Part shown: piece by piece, positions 36,229-46,884 of the stretch
Layout: every line of letters starts with the position of its first letter
Numbering within the stretch: position 1 is the first letter of the stretch
Assembly: GCF_014644315.1 (NCBI RefSeq)
Contig: NZ_BMKL01000001.1
Span: 1,933,001 to 1,997,000 of the forward strand
Origin: Tsuneonella deserti
GTDB lineage: Bacteria; Pseudomonadota; Alphaproteobacteria; Sphingomonadales; Sphingomonadaceae
DNA length: 64,000 bases
Direction of reading: 5' to 3'
Translations under genes and position numbers: made by a program
The notes under the pieces: generated by a model
The model's input: the letters and a program-made list of their open reading frames with translations, nothing else
Told to the model about the DNA's origin: nothing
Database searches by the model: none

Positions 36229-36912
36229 ATGCCTGATACCCGTGTCACGAGCGGACCAGCGCCGCGCTGTGCCATAATCGTGTGCCATCCCCGGGTGGAC
36301 AGTTACTGCGCGTCGCTGGCGCACAAGGCGCGTGACGTCGCGAAGGAATGCGGGTTCACACCCGTCGTCAGGGACCTGTACTCGGTTGGGCTCGACCCCG
36401 TGCCGCACGCGCGGGATCTTGCCCTGCACGAAGGTGGCGCCCGCCCCGCCCCCGACGTCGAGCAGGAGCTGCAGATACTTGGCTCGCCCACGGCGGTGAT
36501 CCTCGTCTACCCGATCTGGTTCGGCAGTCCGCCGGGACTGTTGAAATGCTATATCGAGCGGATCCTCGGAGCCGGCTTCGGTGGCCCGGGAACCGTGCCG
36601 CTGCCAGCCAGTGCCCGCCCGCAGCTCCTGCTTACGATCGCGACCTCGGGAGCCAGCACTGACTGGATCGACAAGAAGGGCATCGCCGCAAGTGCCGGCC
36701 GCCTGTTCGGCGCCTATCTCGCCGGAGCACTCGCGATCGGCACGGCGGAACACGTGGCCATCGACAATGTCGTGCCGACAATGCCGCCGAAACGGGGGGA
36801 GGACGGCCTGAGCCTGGTGGAGAAACGCGTGAAGGCGGCGCTCCTCCATCTTTGGCAAGTGCAGGAGAAGGGCCTCGATCATTGGGAAACGCTCCCCAGT
36901 CCGACTGCCTGA
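36229..36912 (+). CDS. NAD(P)H-dependent flavodoxin-fold oxidoreductase (MdaB/KefF type)
   Basis: A 227-aa protein with a flavodoxin-like fold. The N-terminal strand and loop RCAIIVCHPRVDSYCASL binds the FMN/FAD phosphate, and VILVYPIWFGSPPGLLKCYI is the family segment of quinone reductases. GAGGAGG lies six bases before the ATG. It probably reduces quinones or other electrophiles by two electrons from NAD(P)H in the cytoplasm. It is divergent from the rrf2 gene. A link to chromate or quinone stress is possible but inferred from position. Confidence 0.8.
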   Translation: MPDTRVTSGPAPRCAIIVCHPRVDSYCASLAHKARDVAKECGFTPVVRDLYSVGLDPVPHARDLALHEGGARPAPDVEQELQILGSPTAVILVYPIWFGSPPGLLKCYIERILGAGFGGPGTVPLPASARPQLLLTIATSGASTDWIDKKGIAASAGRLFGAYLAGALAIGTAEHVAIDNVVPTMPPKRGEDGLSLVEKRVKAALLHLWQVQEKGLDHWETLPSPTA

Positions 36913-36973
36913 TTTGCCCCAGGTTCGGATATAACCGCTTGATGCTCCTGACCCTGGGAAAACATAGAAGCCG

Positions 36974-38230
36974 ATGACCATCGACCAATTCGAGGCACTC
37001 GGCCTCGCGCTCCTGCTCGGTACATTGGTCGGGGCGGAACGGGGGTGGCAGTCGCGCGAGGAACTTCCCGGCACGAGGGTCGCCGGGATTCGCACGTTCG
37101 CCTTGCTTGCGCTGCTCGGCGGGATTGCCGGATTGCACATCGCTACACCGCTGTCGGCTCTGTCGCTCCTGCTGGTCGCCGGCGCGCTGCTCGCGCTTCT
37201 GCTGGGGTACCGCGCCGACATGCACCATGACGCAAGGGTGAGCGCGACTTCGACGATCGCGGGCGTGCTGACGGTCGGATGGGGCGCGACGGCCGGGGCG
37301 GGCGAATTCGCGCTCGCCTCCGTGGGGACCGGCGCCACTCTCGTTCTCCTCGCCTCGCGTCGCGGGCTCCATCACCTGCTCGAGCACGTGAGCGAGACGG
37401 ACCTGCAGGCATCGCTTCGCCTGGTGCTCGTGGTGCTGGTGGTGCTCCCCTTGTTGCCGGACGCAAACCTTGGGCCGTTCGGGGCACTCAACCCGCGGCG
37501 CATCTGGCTCGTCGTCGTGACCACCGGAAGCATCTCCTTCATCGGCTACATGCTCGCGCGGTGGCTGGGCGAGCGGCGCGGGATGCTTGCTGTCGCAATC
37601 GTCGGCTCGATGGTTTCCTCGACTGCCGTGACGCTGGAAGCGGCGCGGCGTCTGCGGGAAGGAGCCGCCGGTGGGTTCGTCAACGCGGCTGTCCCGCTCG
37701 CGTCCGCGGTGATGCTGACGCGCTCGCTGGTGCTCGTCGCGCTGCTAGCTCCGGCGGCGTTGGTGGCGGTCGCTTCCGCGGTGGCCCCTGCCCTCGGGGT
37801 TTCAGTTATCGCCGCCGGCCTGCTGCTGATCGTGCGGAAGGCGAGCGAGCGGGACGGAGGCGGCAAGCCACCCCAGGCCCCGGGGTTGGGACTGGCGCTG
37901 CTCTTCGCGGCGAGTGTGGCGATCCTCGCGCTCGCCAGCGCGTGGGTCGAGCATAACTGGGGTGACCGTAACGCCGCGCTCGTCATCGCCACCGGCGGAA
38001 CGTTCGATATCGATGCGGCGATCGCCGCGGTGGGTGCGCTGCCTTCGGGCACTTTATCGCCGCGCGCCGCGGCACTCGCCCTCACCGCGCCCACCCTGTT
38101 GAACACCTTGTTCAAGCTCGTGCTGTTCGTCGGGATCGCCGGCTGGCGCAGATCGCTTGCCGGCACGGTCAGCCTCGCCCTGGTCGCCGTGGTCCTGGGC
38201 GGGGCGGTAGTGATCCTGCTAGGGGCGTGA
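36974..38230 (+). CDS. MgtC/SapB and DUF4010 membrane protein
   Basis: A 418-aa protein of about twelve helices. The N-terminal MgtC/SapB region includes LALLLGTLVGAERGWQSR and GIRTFALLALLGGI. The C-terminal half (about residues 185-410) matches DUF4010 (SMVSSTAVTLEAARRL, LTAPTLLNTLFKL). MgtC proteins affect magnesium homeostasis and ATP synthase activity; for this long fused form the role is unknown. It starts 61 bp after the oxidoreductase gene on the same strand. Confidence 0.85.
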   Translation: MTIDQFEALGLALLLGTLVGAERGWQSREELPGTRVAGIRTFALLALLGGIAGLHIATPLSALSLLLVAGALLALLLGYRADMHHDARVSATSTIAGVLTVGWGATAGAGEFALASVGTGATLVLLASRRGLHHLLEHVSETDLQASLRLVLVVLVVLPLLPDANLGPFGALNPRRIWLVVVTTGSISFIGYMLARWLGERRGMLAVAIVGSMVSSTAVTLEAARRLREGAAGGFVNAAVPLASAVMLTRSLVLVALLAPAALVAVASAVAPALGVSVIAAGLLLIVRKASERDGGGKPPQAPGLGLALLFAASVAILALASAWVEHNWGDRNAALVIATGGTFDIDAAIAAVGALPSGTLSPRAAALALTAPTLLNTLFKLVLFVGIAGWRRSLAGTVSLALVAVVLGGAVVILLGA

Positions 38231-38233
38231 CGC

Positions 38234-38749
38234 TTAGCTCCGCCCGGTTTCGCCAGTGACCAGTTCGGCCAGCCGCTCCAGAAACGGCGCCTGGCTGGGA
38301 AGAACCCATGCCTGCGCCTCCTCGATTCCGAACCAGCGGGCCTCATCGACCTCGGGAAAGCTTGCCCATCGTCCGCTCCCTCGCGGCCATTCCATGGTGA
38401 AGGAGTTGGAACTGACGGTTGCTGGATCAATCGACTGCTCTGCGGCAAATGCTTCGACAACCTTGCCGCCCTTCTGCCGCACGATACCAAGCGGCTTGAG
38501 CTCTCCGCACAGCTCAATTCCCGTTTCCTCGGCGAACTCCCGGCGCGCGGCTGCATCGGCTGTCTCGCCAGGGCCGATCAGTCCCTTGGGAAGCTGCCAG
38601 GCTCCCTGATCCCGCGACCGCCAGAAGGGACCGCCGGCATGAACGAGCAGGACTTGGAGTTCTCCGGCAGAGATACGATAGACCAGGACGCCGGCGCTTT
38701 GCGGCGATCGGCTGTCGTCCTTGGCGGGTCTCACGCTCTTCACGGGCAC
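38234..38749 (-). CDS. NUDIX hydrolase
   Basis: A 171-aa protein with a complete Nudix box (about residues 56-78): GLIGPGETADAAARREF followed by AEETGIEL, so the Glu residues that bind metal are in place. PFWRSRDQGAWQLPKGLIGP precedes the box. NUDIX enzymes hydrolyse nucleoside diphosphates linked to another group; the substrate is unknown. It converges on the MgtC-like gene with 3 bp between stops and lies downstream of the fixJ terminator. Confidence 0.88.
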   Translation of the reverse strand: MPVKSVRPAKDDSRSPQSAGVLVYRISAGELQVLLVHAGGPFWRSRDQGAWQLPKGLIGPGETADAAARREFAEETGIELCGELKPLGIVRQKGGKVVEAFAAEQSIDPATVSSNSFTMEWPRGSGRWASFPEVDEARWFGIEEAQAWVLPSQAPFLERLAELVTGETGRS

Positions 38750-38776
38750 TGAACGCGCGGACCGGCTGTAGAGCCC

Positions 38777-38808
38777 AAAAAAAGAGGCAGTCCGTCAGGA
38801 ACCGCCTC
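38777..38808 (-). terminator. Rho-independent terminator of fixJ
   Basis: On the minus strand GAGGCGGTTCC pairs with GGACTGCCTC around loop TGAC (one bulge and one G-T pair), followed directly by seven T residues. It lies 130 bp after the fixJ stop and 28 bp before the NUDIX start. Confidence 0.85.
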
Positions 38809-38877
38809 CATCGCTTCGGGAAGATCAGGGATCCTCCCTTCGGGTCGCGCCCTTGTTGTGCCGCCCGTCCAGGGGTT

Positions 38878-38895
38878 GGTAATTACGTAATTACC
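38878..38895. promoter_or_regulatory. 18-bp perfect AT-rich palindrome
   Basis: GGTAATTACGTAATTACC is fully self-complementary and stands out in GC-rich DNA. It lies 42 bp past the fixJ stop, upstream of the fixJ terminator and 129 bp upstream of the NUDIX start. It may be a protein-binding site; the binder is unknown. Confidence 0.4.
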
Positions 38896-38937
38896 CTACG
38901 GAGCTTGCCCGCGCGAACGGCTCTCCATCGGCGCAAG

Positions 38938-39585
38938 TCATGAAGAGCGGTGCGCCGCTCGCCAGTCTTCCTCGGAACCCATCTTCGCCGCGAAGGCGAC
39001 CCTCAGCACGTCGGCGAAGTTGGTCACTTCAAGCTTCGTCATCACATTCGCCCGGTACACCTCAACGGTGCGCGAACTGATGCCAAGGTCGTAGGCGATC
39101 GTCTTGTTCGGATAGCCGCACGCGAGGCCGTCGAGCACCTCGCGCTCGCGCTCGGTCAGTCCGGCGATCTTGACCTTCGCCCATTCCTCGCGCTCGAGCT
39201 GGCTCTTCCGTTCGGCAAGCTGGGTGAAGCCGGTGTCGAGCGCCTGAAGCAGCCGGTCGCGGTTGAAGGGTTTCTCGAGGAAATCCACCGCCCCTGCCCG
39301 CATCGCGCGAACGGCGGTCGTGATGTCCCCGTGACCGGTGAGAACCACCACCGGCAGGGCTATTCCCCGCTCGGCCAGGATAACCTGGACTTCGAGGCCG
39401 TCCATTCCGGGCATGCGAACGTCCAGCAGCACGCAGGCAGGCTCGTCCCGTGCAACGCCTTTGAGAAAGGTCTCCCCATCGGGCCACTTGGCCACTTCGA
39501 AGCCGGAGGTGCGCAGAAGAAAGTCGAGTGACCGCCGGATGGGCTCTTCGTCATCGACAATATGCACGAGCCCTTTTTCGCTCAT
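38938..39585 (-). CDS. fixJ: Response regulator FixJ
   Basis: A 215-aa regulator with an N-terminal receiver (phosphoacceptor D55 in CVLLDVRMPGMDG, Lys in DFLEKPFNRD) and a C-terminal LuxR-type helix-turn-helix (GLTEREREVLDGLACGYPNK, GISSRTVEVYRANVMTKL). It is phosphorylated by FixL under low oxygen and activates fixK or microaerobic genes. The ATG at 39585 opens on MSEKGLVHIVDDEEP; the frame upstream of it is not FixJ-like. It is divergent from fixL with a 130-bp gap. Confidence 0.93.
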   Translation of the reverse strand: MSEKGLVHIVDDEEPIRRSLDFLLRTSGFEVAKWPDGETFLKGVARDEPACVLLDVRMPGMDGLEVQVILAERGIALPVVVLTGHGDITTAVRAMRAGAVDFLEKPFNRDRLLQALDTGFTQLAERKSQLEREEWAKVKIAGLTEREREVLDGLACGYPNKTIAYDLGISSRTVEVYRANVMTKLEVTNFADVLRVAFAAKMGSEEDWRAAHRSS

Positions 39586-39715
39586 ATTGGATTGGTTCCA
39601 CCCCGCACTAATCTTGTCAGCTTCACATATTGCTGCCCCTTCCGCAAGTTGGGCTCCAGTGCCGCTTGGGTTGATGGTAGCTGCCGTGTAAGCTTGCCGT
39701 TCTGCAAGGTCGGCG

Positions 39716-41605
39716 ATGGCGAAGAGCGGGGCAGCGGACGCTCGGAGCGAAGGGGTCGAGTCTGTTGTGAGTATCCGCAATTTGCCTGACCTGCGCGATA
39801 ACAACCTGGTCGCATATGGCGCGGCCGCTGCGGCGGTAGTCCTGACTTATGCGCTGCGTTCGCTGGGCGCACCCATACTCCACGACAACTCGCCATTCCT
39901 GCCATTCGTTCTACCGGTAGTCTTTGCCGTACTGATGAGTGGACGTGGCCCGGGCCTGCTGGCCGGAATCCTGTCGATCGTGATGGGCTTCAGCGCCATC
40001 CAGGCAGAAAACCGTTTCTCCGCCTCGTCGATCTTGCAGGCTGTCATTTTCGTTCTGGTATGCGCTGGCATCGGCTGGCTCGACCGCCGCCGCTCCAGCC
40101 AGCGCCTCGCCGCCGACCGGGCCAAGCGCCAACTGCAGATGTTCATCGACCAGGTGGCCGACTACGCGATCTTCATGGTCGACGACGAAAGCCGGATCCA
40201 GACGTGGAATTCGGGTGCCGAGCGTGTCCTTGGGTGGCCGGCGGAGCGGGTCCTTGGCCACTCGTCGTCGATCCTCCTCCCCGGCCCCGATACGCAGAAA
40301 ACCGCGCTCGAACACCTGGCGCTCGCGCGCCGTGACGGAAGCTATTCGACGGAAACGTGGCAGCAGCGTGCTGACGGGTCGGAGTTCCTGGCGAACATAT
40401 CGATAACTCCGATTGTCGACGAGCATGGCGCAAGCCTGGGCTTCGCCAAGATCGTGTATGATACGACGTCGCGGCGCGCCGAAGAGCGCGCGCTACAACG
40501 GCGGGAAGAGCATCTCAGGTCCATCCTCGCCACAGTGCCCGACGCGATGGTCGTCATCGACGAGACCGGGATCATGCTGTCCTTCAGCCGGGCAGCGGAA
40601 CGCCTGTTCGGATATGCCGAGGCCGAAGTGGTCGGGCGCAATGTCAGCCTGCTCATGCCTGCACCTTACCGCCAGCAGCACGACGGTTATATCCAGCGCT
40701 ACCTGAGAACCCGGCAGCCAAGAATCATCGGATTGGGCCGCGTGGTCACGGGGCAGAGAGCCGATGGAAGCACGTTTCCCATGCACCTTTCGGTAGGCGA
40801 GGCATTTGCTGCCGACCAGCGCCTGTTCACCGGCTTCATCCAGGACCTGACCGAAAAAAGGGAATACGAAAGCCGGCTCGAGAACCTGCAGGCCGAACTG
40901 ATCCACGTTTCCCGGCTCAGTGCGATGGGGACCATGGCCTCGACCCTGGCTCACGAACTCAACCAGCCGCTGACGGCGATCGTCAACTATGGCGAGGCGG
41001 CCGAAATGCTGGTCGAGAACGCGTCCCCGGCGAACCAGGAGATGCTGCGCGAGGTCCTCGGGGAGATTGCGGGACAGGCCCTGCGCGCCGGTTCCATCGT
41101 CCGCCGCCTGCGTGAATTCGTATCCCGCGGCGAATTGACCAGGACGAGCGAGGATTTGCCAAAGCTGATCGAGGAGACCGCCGCGCTGGCGCTGATCGGT
41201 TCGCGTGAAAGAGGCGTGGTGACCGAGTTCCGGCTGGACGCGGCGGCCACCCCGGTGCTGGTTGACAGGGTGCAGATCCAGCAAGTGCTGATCAACCTGA
41301 TGCGCAATGCCATGGAGGCGATGGAGGGCAGCAAGGAGAAGCGTCTGACTGTCGCCACCGCCCTTCGGGAAGACAACATGGTCGAAATATCTGTGCGCGA
41401 TACCGGACCCGGCATTGCGCCTCACATCATGGAAAGGATGTTCGAGGCGTTCAACACGAGCAAGACCGCCGGGATGGGGCTGGGGCTATCGATCTGCCGC
41501 ACGATCGTCGAGGCGCATGAGGGACGGATTCGCGCTTCCAATGCCGAAGGCGGTGGGAGCGTGTTCGCCTTCACCCTTCCCCGCCCCGGCCCGATCGGGG
41601 ATTGA
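39716..41605 (+). CDS. fixL: Oxygen-sensing histidine kinase FixL (heme PAS)
   Basis: This 629-aa protein has membrane helices at about residues 30-125, a first PAS domain (about 145-260) and a second PAS (about 272-390). The second PAS carries the FixL heme signature: [13 protein letters not shown] with proximal His322, and [20 protein letters not shown] with the distal-pocket Arg. The kinase core has phospho-His413 in [11 protein letters not shown], an N box ([12 protein letters not shown]) and G boxes ([19 protein letters not shown]). Loss of O2 from heme switches on phosphorylation of FixJ. AAGG precedes the ATG. Confidence 0.93.
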   Translation: MAKSGAADARSEGVESVVSIRNLPDLRDNNLVAYGAAAAAVVLTYALRSLGAPILHDNSPFLPFVLPVVFAVLMSGRGPGLLAGILSIVMGFSAIQAENRFSASSILQAVIFVLVCAGIGWLDRRRSSQRLAADRAKRQLQMFIDQVADYAIFMVDDESRIQTWNSGAERVLGWPAERVLGHSSSILLPGPDTQKTALEHLALARRDGSYSTETWQQRADGSEFLANISITPIVDEHGASLGFAKIVYDTTSRRAEERALQRREEHLRSILATVPDAMVVIDETGIMLSFSRAAERLFGYAEAEVVGRNVSLLMPAPYRQQHDGYIQRYLRTRQPRIIGLGRVVTGQRADGSTFPMHLSVGEAFAADQRLFTGFIQDLTEKREYESRLENLQAELIHVSRLSAMGTMASTLAHELNQPLTAIVNYGEAAEMLVENASPANQEMLREVLGEIAGQALRAGSIVRRLREFVSRGELTRTSEDLPKLIEETAALALIGSRERGVVTEFRLDAAATPVLVDRVQIQQVLINLMRNAMEAMEGSKEKRLTVATALREDNMVEISVRDTGPGIAPHIMERMFEAFNTSKTAGMGLGLSICRTIVEAHEGRIRASNAEGGGSVFAFTLPRPGPIGD

Positions 41606-41737
41606 AGGCACCGCCACTGCGGGCATGGGTTCATGTTGTGGGAAGGCTGTGACATTTACCTAGCGCACCAGATTCCTCAGGGCGCTACCTCTCCAGGCAG
41701 AAACACCTGCCAGAACCAGCCCGGGACAGTTTTACCG

Positions 41738-42121
41738 ATGCCGAACCCGCTGCTTCTTCTTGTCGAAGATGAAGACGACGTGCGCCGCAGCCTCCAGTTG
41801 CTGCTGCACTCGCATGGTTACGACGTCATCGCGCATCCCCGGGCAAATGGTCTCGCGCACGATCCTGCCGCCCGGCGGGCCGCCTGCCTGATTACCGACC
41901 TAGTGATGCCCGGAACCGATGCATTCGAATTGCTCGGGCAGCTGCGACAGGCGGGATGGCGGGGCAAATCGATCCTCATCAGCGGCTACCCGTTCGAAGA
42001 CTGGGGCGAACGGGCGAAGGAAGCGGGGTTCGACGCGGCGCTGGCCAAGCCGATCGGCAACAGCATCCTGCTGCGCACCATTGCCTCGTTGCTCGCGCTG
42101 CCGGATGCGCCGGCATCCTGA
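41738..42121 (+). CDS. Single-domain response regulator
   Basis: A 127-aa receiver without an output domain. Acidic pocket residues are in LVEDEDDVRR, phospho-Asp54 in ACLITDLVMPG, and the conserved Lys in ALAKPIG. It lies 132 bp behind fixL. Stand-alone receivers near FixL can compete for phosphate or relay it (inference). An upstream in-frame ATG exists, but the receiver fold begins at MPNPLLLLVEDE. Confidence 0.85.
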   Translation: MPNPLLLLVEDEDDVRRSLQLLLHSHGYDVIAHPRANGLAHDPAARRAACLITDLVMPGTDAFELLGQLRQAGWRGKSILISGYPFEDWGERAKEAGFDAALAKPIGNSILLRTIASLLALPDAPAS

Positions 42122-42203
42122 TGGCACTCGTCCCCTCGGGATAATTGCGGATGTTGGGGTGGAGGGGCCGCGTGCCATTGCGGTGTCAAAGGAGTTCGCG
42201 CCC

Positions 42204-42452
42204 ATGAAACCGCAGCCTCCCCGAACAATGCCCGCCATCCGGTGGGTCCCGCTGCTGGCCCTCGCCTTGGTAGCCGTCGCCATCGTCTGGTGGATCGCGA
42301 GAGGGGCAGATCGCAGCGAGAGACCCGCACCCAGCCCGCCTAGCACCGAGTGGACCACCGCGCCCGAAGGAAGCGGTGTGCCCGTCGACTTGCCCAGGAC
42401 CCAGATGCGAAACGTACCGGCGCCGGCCCCGACCCCATCGCCAGACGGCTGA
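42204..42452 (+). CDS. Small membrane-anchored proline-rich protein
   Basis: An 82-aa protein with one hydrophobic helix (WVPLLALALVAVAIVWWIA, about residues 14-32) and a Pro/Ser-rich tail. AAAGGAG lies nine bases upstream of the ATG, a strong ribosome-binding site. No family recognised. It sits between the FixL-linked receiver and the stress protein gene. Confidence 0.55.
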   Translation: MKPQPPRTMPAIRWVPLLALALVAVAIVWWIARGADRSERPAPSPPSTEWTTAPEGSGVPVDLPRTQMRNVPAPAPTPSPDG

Positions 42453-42540
42453 CCGGGTCGCGTCGGCTCCGTAGCATTCCCAATGGCGCCGACCCCACCC
42501 CCGACACAGTCTGTCCTCAACCCATTCGACGGAGGTGACC

Positions 42541-43341
42541 ATGCGTAATATTCTGGTGCTGGTGCACGAAGACGAAGGCCAGGAATCGCGCCTCCAGGCA
42601 GCCTTGTCGGTCACCCGTGGCGTCGGCGGCCACCTGACCGCGCTCGACGTGTTCGTGATCCCGATGATCGTTGCCGATCCGTGGTCGGGCTATGCCGACG
42701 CCACGATGGTCCGCACAGCAAGCGAAGCCGATGCCACCCACTGCAGCCGGATCGAGCAGCGTCTGGCGCGGGAGGACGTGCCATGGTCGGTGGCGAAGGT
42801 CACGGGAGAGCCCGCCGAGGAATTGCGCCTCGCGGCGGAGCTGGCGGACCTCATCGTGGTGAGCAGCCACGGCAGCAAGCAGAGCATAGTGGCCGAACGC
42901 GCCATCGTAGGCGACTTGGCTATCAAGAGCGGCCGGCCCATCCTCGCCGTGCCGCCCGAGTGCGTTTCGTTCGACCCAACGGGCCGGGCGCTGGTGGCGT
43001 GGGACGGCTCCCACGCGGCCAACCAGGCCCTCCGGGCGGCAACCCCGTTGCTGGCGCTGGCCGAAGGTGTGACGGTGATGGTGGTCAACGAAAGCGACGG
43101 ACCGTTTTCGTCGAAGGAGGCCGCCAGTTATCTTTCGCGCCACGGGATCGAGCCGCGCATCCTCGAGCGAACCACGAGCGGTTCAATCGCCGGTGAAATC
43201 ATCGAGCAGACGCGGAACGAGGAGGCCTCGTACATCGTGATGGGCGCATTCGGACGCGGCCGGGCGGTCGAGGCGTTGTTCGGCGGCGTCACCCGCTCGG
43301 TGCTCGCCGGCAGCCCGGTCCCCCTGCTGCTGGCGCATTAG
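42541..43341 (+). CDS. Universal stress protein, tandem UspA domains
   Basis: This 266-aa protein has two Usp-type halves. The first half begins MRNILVLVHEDEG and has VVSSHGSKQSIV; the second begins ALVAWDGSHAANQALRAA and ends MGAFGRGRAVEALFGGVTRS, an ATP-loop-like GxFGRGR motif followed by Ser. GGAGG lies before the ATG at 42541. Usp proteins help survival under starvation, low oxygen or oxidative stress; the FixLJ neighbourhood supports an oxygen-linked role. Confidence 0.9.
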   Translation: MRNILVLVHEDEGQESRLQAALSVTRGVGGHLTALDVFVIPMIVADPWSGYADATMVRTASEADATHCSRIEQRLAREDVPWSVAKVTGEPAEELRLAAELADLIVVSSHGSKQSIVAERAIVGDLAIKSGRPILAVPPECVSFDPTGRALVAWDGSHAANQALRAATPLLALAEGVTVMVVNESDGPFSSKEAASYLSRHGIEPRILERTTSGSIAGEIIEQTRNEEASYIVMGAFGRGRAVEALFGGVTRSVLAGSPVPLLLAH

Positions 43342-43371
43342 GGGCGAGCCCGGGGCCCCACCGCCCTCCGG

Positions 43372-44688
43372 CTAGACAGCCTGGTTGGCTCGGTCCCGCT
43401 GGCTTCCAGCGGAGTCGCCAGCGTCTTCCATCGACACGTCGAACCGCCGGATATAGCGGTCCATCCGTTCGAGTACCTCGCCCTCGGCGAGGCCGAATTC
43501 GCTAAGGCTGTAGCGGTGTGGCCGTCGCTTCAGTGCGCGGCTGCGGCGAATGTAGCGCTCCATTCCCGGCAGCGCGCTGTCCATTTCGAGGCCCAGGAAC
43601 CGGTAGACCCTGGCCATCGTCCCGCGCCAGTCACGCTCCATGTCGGCATATTGCACGTCAATGAAGCGCTCGATTGGCAGTGTTCGGCGCGATTCCATCA
43701 TACGTTCGACCTGCAGGGTGCTCTTGCGCAGCCACTCGCGTCCGACCCGGTTCGGATCGGCGTGGTCGGAATAGATCACCGTCTGGTTCCATGCGAGCGA
43801 CGCCGCGCTGCCGACCACCGCACGCGGATCGCGGTGACTGAAGATCAGCCGGGCATCGGGGAACACCTTCAGCAGCGCGGGCAGGTCGAGCATGTGCTGG
43901 GGAGTCTTGAGTATCCACGGCCGCAGCGAGCTTTCCTGCTGCGACCAGCCGATCAGCCGCAGGAGATCGGCCATGTGCCGGTAGGCGGGCGTTGCGTCCT
44001 CACCTTCGCACCAGCGGCCGTAGCCGGGCACGTTCCACTGCGCCTCGTGCTTCATGCCCCACATGCTGGCGACCAGCAGGCCGAGTTCTTCCTCCGGCTC
44101 GTACGGCCCCGTCGGATGGATCGAGAGCGTGCGCGGATTGGCGAGCCGGGCGACCTTCATGATCCGGCTGGCGAGCTTCGGGCGGAAATCCTTCTTCCGG
44201 CCTGCAAGCACGTCCTCGAAGCCCGGGCGGGGCACCGGGCTGATCGTCTCGAAGCTCCGCAGGTGGGCGAACCGCCGGTCGGCCGCCAGCAGGCGGTGGA
44301 GCCGGGTCGTGCCCGAACGCATGGGACCGACGATCACGACCGGGCGCGGGATTGGACGCGCGAGGATTTCAGGATGCCGCTTGAACCACATCTGCGTCCA
44401 CAACCGGTCCCGCAGGACATGGTGGAACTGCTGCCGGGCGGCCCAGTCACCGGCCGCGTTCAGGCGTGCCTCGGAGTGGATCGATTCCAGCAGCGCGTCG
44501 AGCGGGCGCTCGAACCAGTCATCCCCGAAATCGTCGAGGCCGGTATCCTCCACCGCGCGGGCGAGCATGTGCTCCTTGATGAGGTCTGCCGGCGCGACCA
44601 GGCCGAGCGCGCGCCCGGCCCGCAGCACCCGATCGAGCGCGCCGATGAAAGGTGTCCGGCGCGGGGCCTCGATGTTCTGCTCGTTCAA
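43372..44688 (-). CDS. Sulfotransferase family protein
   Basis: About 438 aa. The PAPS 5'-phosphosulfate loop is VVIVGPMRSGTTRLHRLLA, and the 3'-phosphate segment is LIFSHRDPRAVVGSAASLAW. The acceptor is unknown. TTG at 44688 is chosen because AGGGG lies six bases upstream and translation then opens on NEQNIEAPRRTPF. The frame runs open further upstream but there overlaps serS on the other strand and is not protein-like. It is divergent from serS. Confidence 0.85.
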   Translation of the reverse strand: MNEQNIEAPRRTPFIGALDRVLRAGRALGLVAPADLIKEHMLARAVEDTGLDDFGDDWFERPLDALLESIHSEARLNAAGDWAARQQFHHVLRDRLWTQMWFKRHPEILARPIPRPVVIVGPMRSGTTRLHRLLAADRRFAHLRSFETISPVPRPGFEDVLAGRKKDFRPKLASRIMKVARLANPRTLSIHPTGPYEPEEELGLLVASMWGMKHEAQWNVPGYGRWCEGEDATPAYRHMADLLRLIGWSQQESSLRPWILKTPQHMLDLPALLKVFPDARLIFSHRDPRAVVGSAASLAWNQTVIYSDHADPNRVGREWLRKSTLQVERMMESRRTLPIERFIDVQYADMERDWRGTMARVYRFLGLEMDSALPGMERYIRRSRALKRRPHRYSLSEFGLAEGEVLERMDRYIRRFDVSMEDAGDSAGSQRDRANQAV

Positions 44689-44791
44689 CTGGTGCCCCTG
44701 TTCTTGCCCCGCTTTTGCGCCAAAATACCGCTCGCGACGGCGCTTGTTCCCGCATTGCGCGCGTCCGGAGCGTCGGGCATAGCCCGCGCCC

Positions 44792-46066
<1,275 letters not shown>

Positions 46067-46121
46067 CCCGGCGCGCCGCACCCTGTCGAATGAACCGCCT
46101 CCTGCCGACGAGAAGAAGCGC

Positions 46122-46883
46122 TTGAAAATCCTCCTGACCAACGACGACGGCATCTACGCTCCCGGCCTCAAGGTGCTGGAGGAGATCGCGAGCGCGCTTT
46201 CGGACGACGTGTGGATCTGCGCGCCGTCCGAGGAGCAATCGGGCGCCGGGCACTCGCTCACGCTCACTCGACCGGTACGGATGCGGCGGCATGACGAACG
46301 GCGCTTCTCGGTCAGCGGCACGCCGACCGACGCCGTCACGATGGGCCTGCGCAAGGTGATGGATGGCCCGCCCGACGTCATCCTGTCCGGCGTCAACCGG
46401 GGCGCGAACCTGGCTGACGACGTGACCTATTCGGGCACCGTCTCCGCCGCCATCGAGGGCGCGCTGGCGGGCATCCGCTCGATCGCGCTGAGCCAGGTCT
46501 ATGCCGGCGAGGGAATGGGCGACGCAGTGCCGTTCGACGCCGCCCTGGCATGGGGCGCGAAAGTGCTCGCCCCCCTGCTCGACGTGCCGCTGCCGCGCCG
46601 GACGCTGGTCAACGTGAACTTCCCCGCCCTCCCGGCGGGCGAGGTGCGCGGCATCCGGGTGGTGCGCCAGGGATTTCACGATTACTCGCGCGGGACGGTG
46701 GTCGAAGGGCGCGATCCGCGCGGCTATCCCTATTACTGGTTCGGGCTGGAGGCGATCGAACACTCGCTCGACCACGGCACCGACCTCGAAGCGATCGCCG
46801 ACGGATACATCTCGGTCACGCCGCTCCAGCTGGATCTCACGCACCATTCCTCGCTCGGCGAACTGGCGGAGCGGTACGGTTAG
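46122..46883 (+). CDS. surE: 5'/3'-nucleotidase SurE
   Basis: A 253-aa metal-dependent nucleotidase. The N-terminal motif KILLTNDDGIYAPG holds the paired Asp metal ligands, then APSEEQSGAGHSLTL and SGVNRGANLADDVTYSGTVS. It removes phosphate from nucleoside monophosphates in the cytoplasm. TTG at 46122 is chosen because relatives begin with MRILLTNDDG and no in-frame ATG lies close upstream. The M23 peptidase gene starts 1 bp after its stop. surE next to pcm or nlpD-like genes is a recurring bacterial arrangement. Confidence 0.95.
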   Translation: MKILLTNDDGIYAPGLKVLEEIASALSDDVWICAPSEEQSGAGHSLTLTRPVRMRRHDERRFSVSGTPTDAVTMGLRKVMDGPPDVILSGVNRGANLADDVTYSGTVSAAIEGALAGIRSIALSQVYAGEGMGDAVPFDAALAWGAKVLAPLLDVPLPRRTLVNVNFPALPAGEVRGIRVVRQGFHDYSRGTVVEGRDPRGYPYYWFGLEAIEHSLDHGTDLEAIADGYISVTPLQLDLTHHSSLGELAERYG

Positions 46884-46884
46884 G

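Noticed and set aside
36136..37338. 400-codon minus-strand frame across the oxidoreductase and MgtC-like genes
   Set aside because: Both plus-strand genes carry clear family motifs; the minus frame does not.
38844..38852. GTCGCGCCC matching part of the tRNA-Val 3' end, as a possible attachment site
   Set aside because: Only nine bases match and the T-arm part is absent; this is expected by chance in GC-rich DNA.
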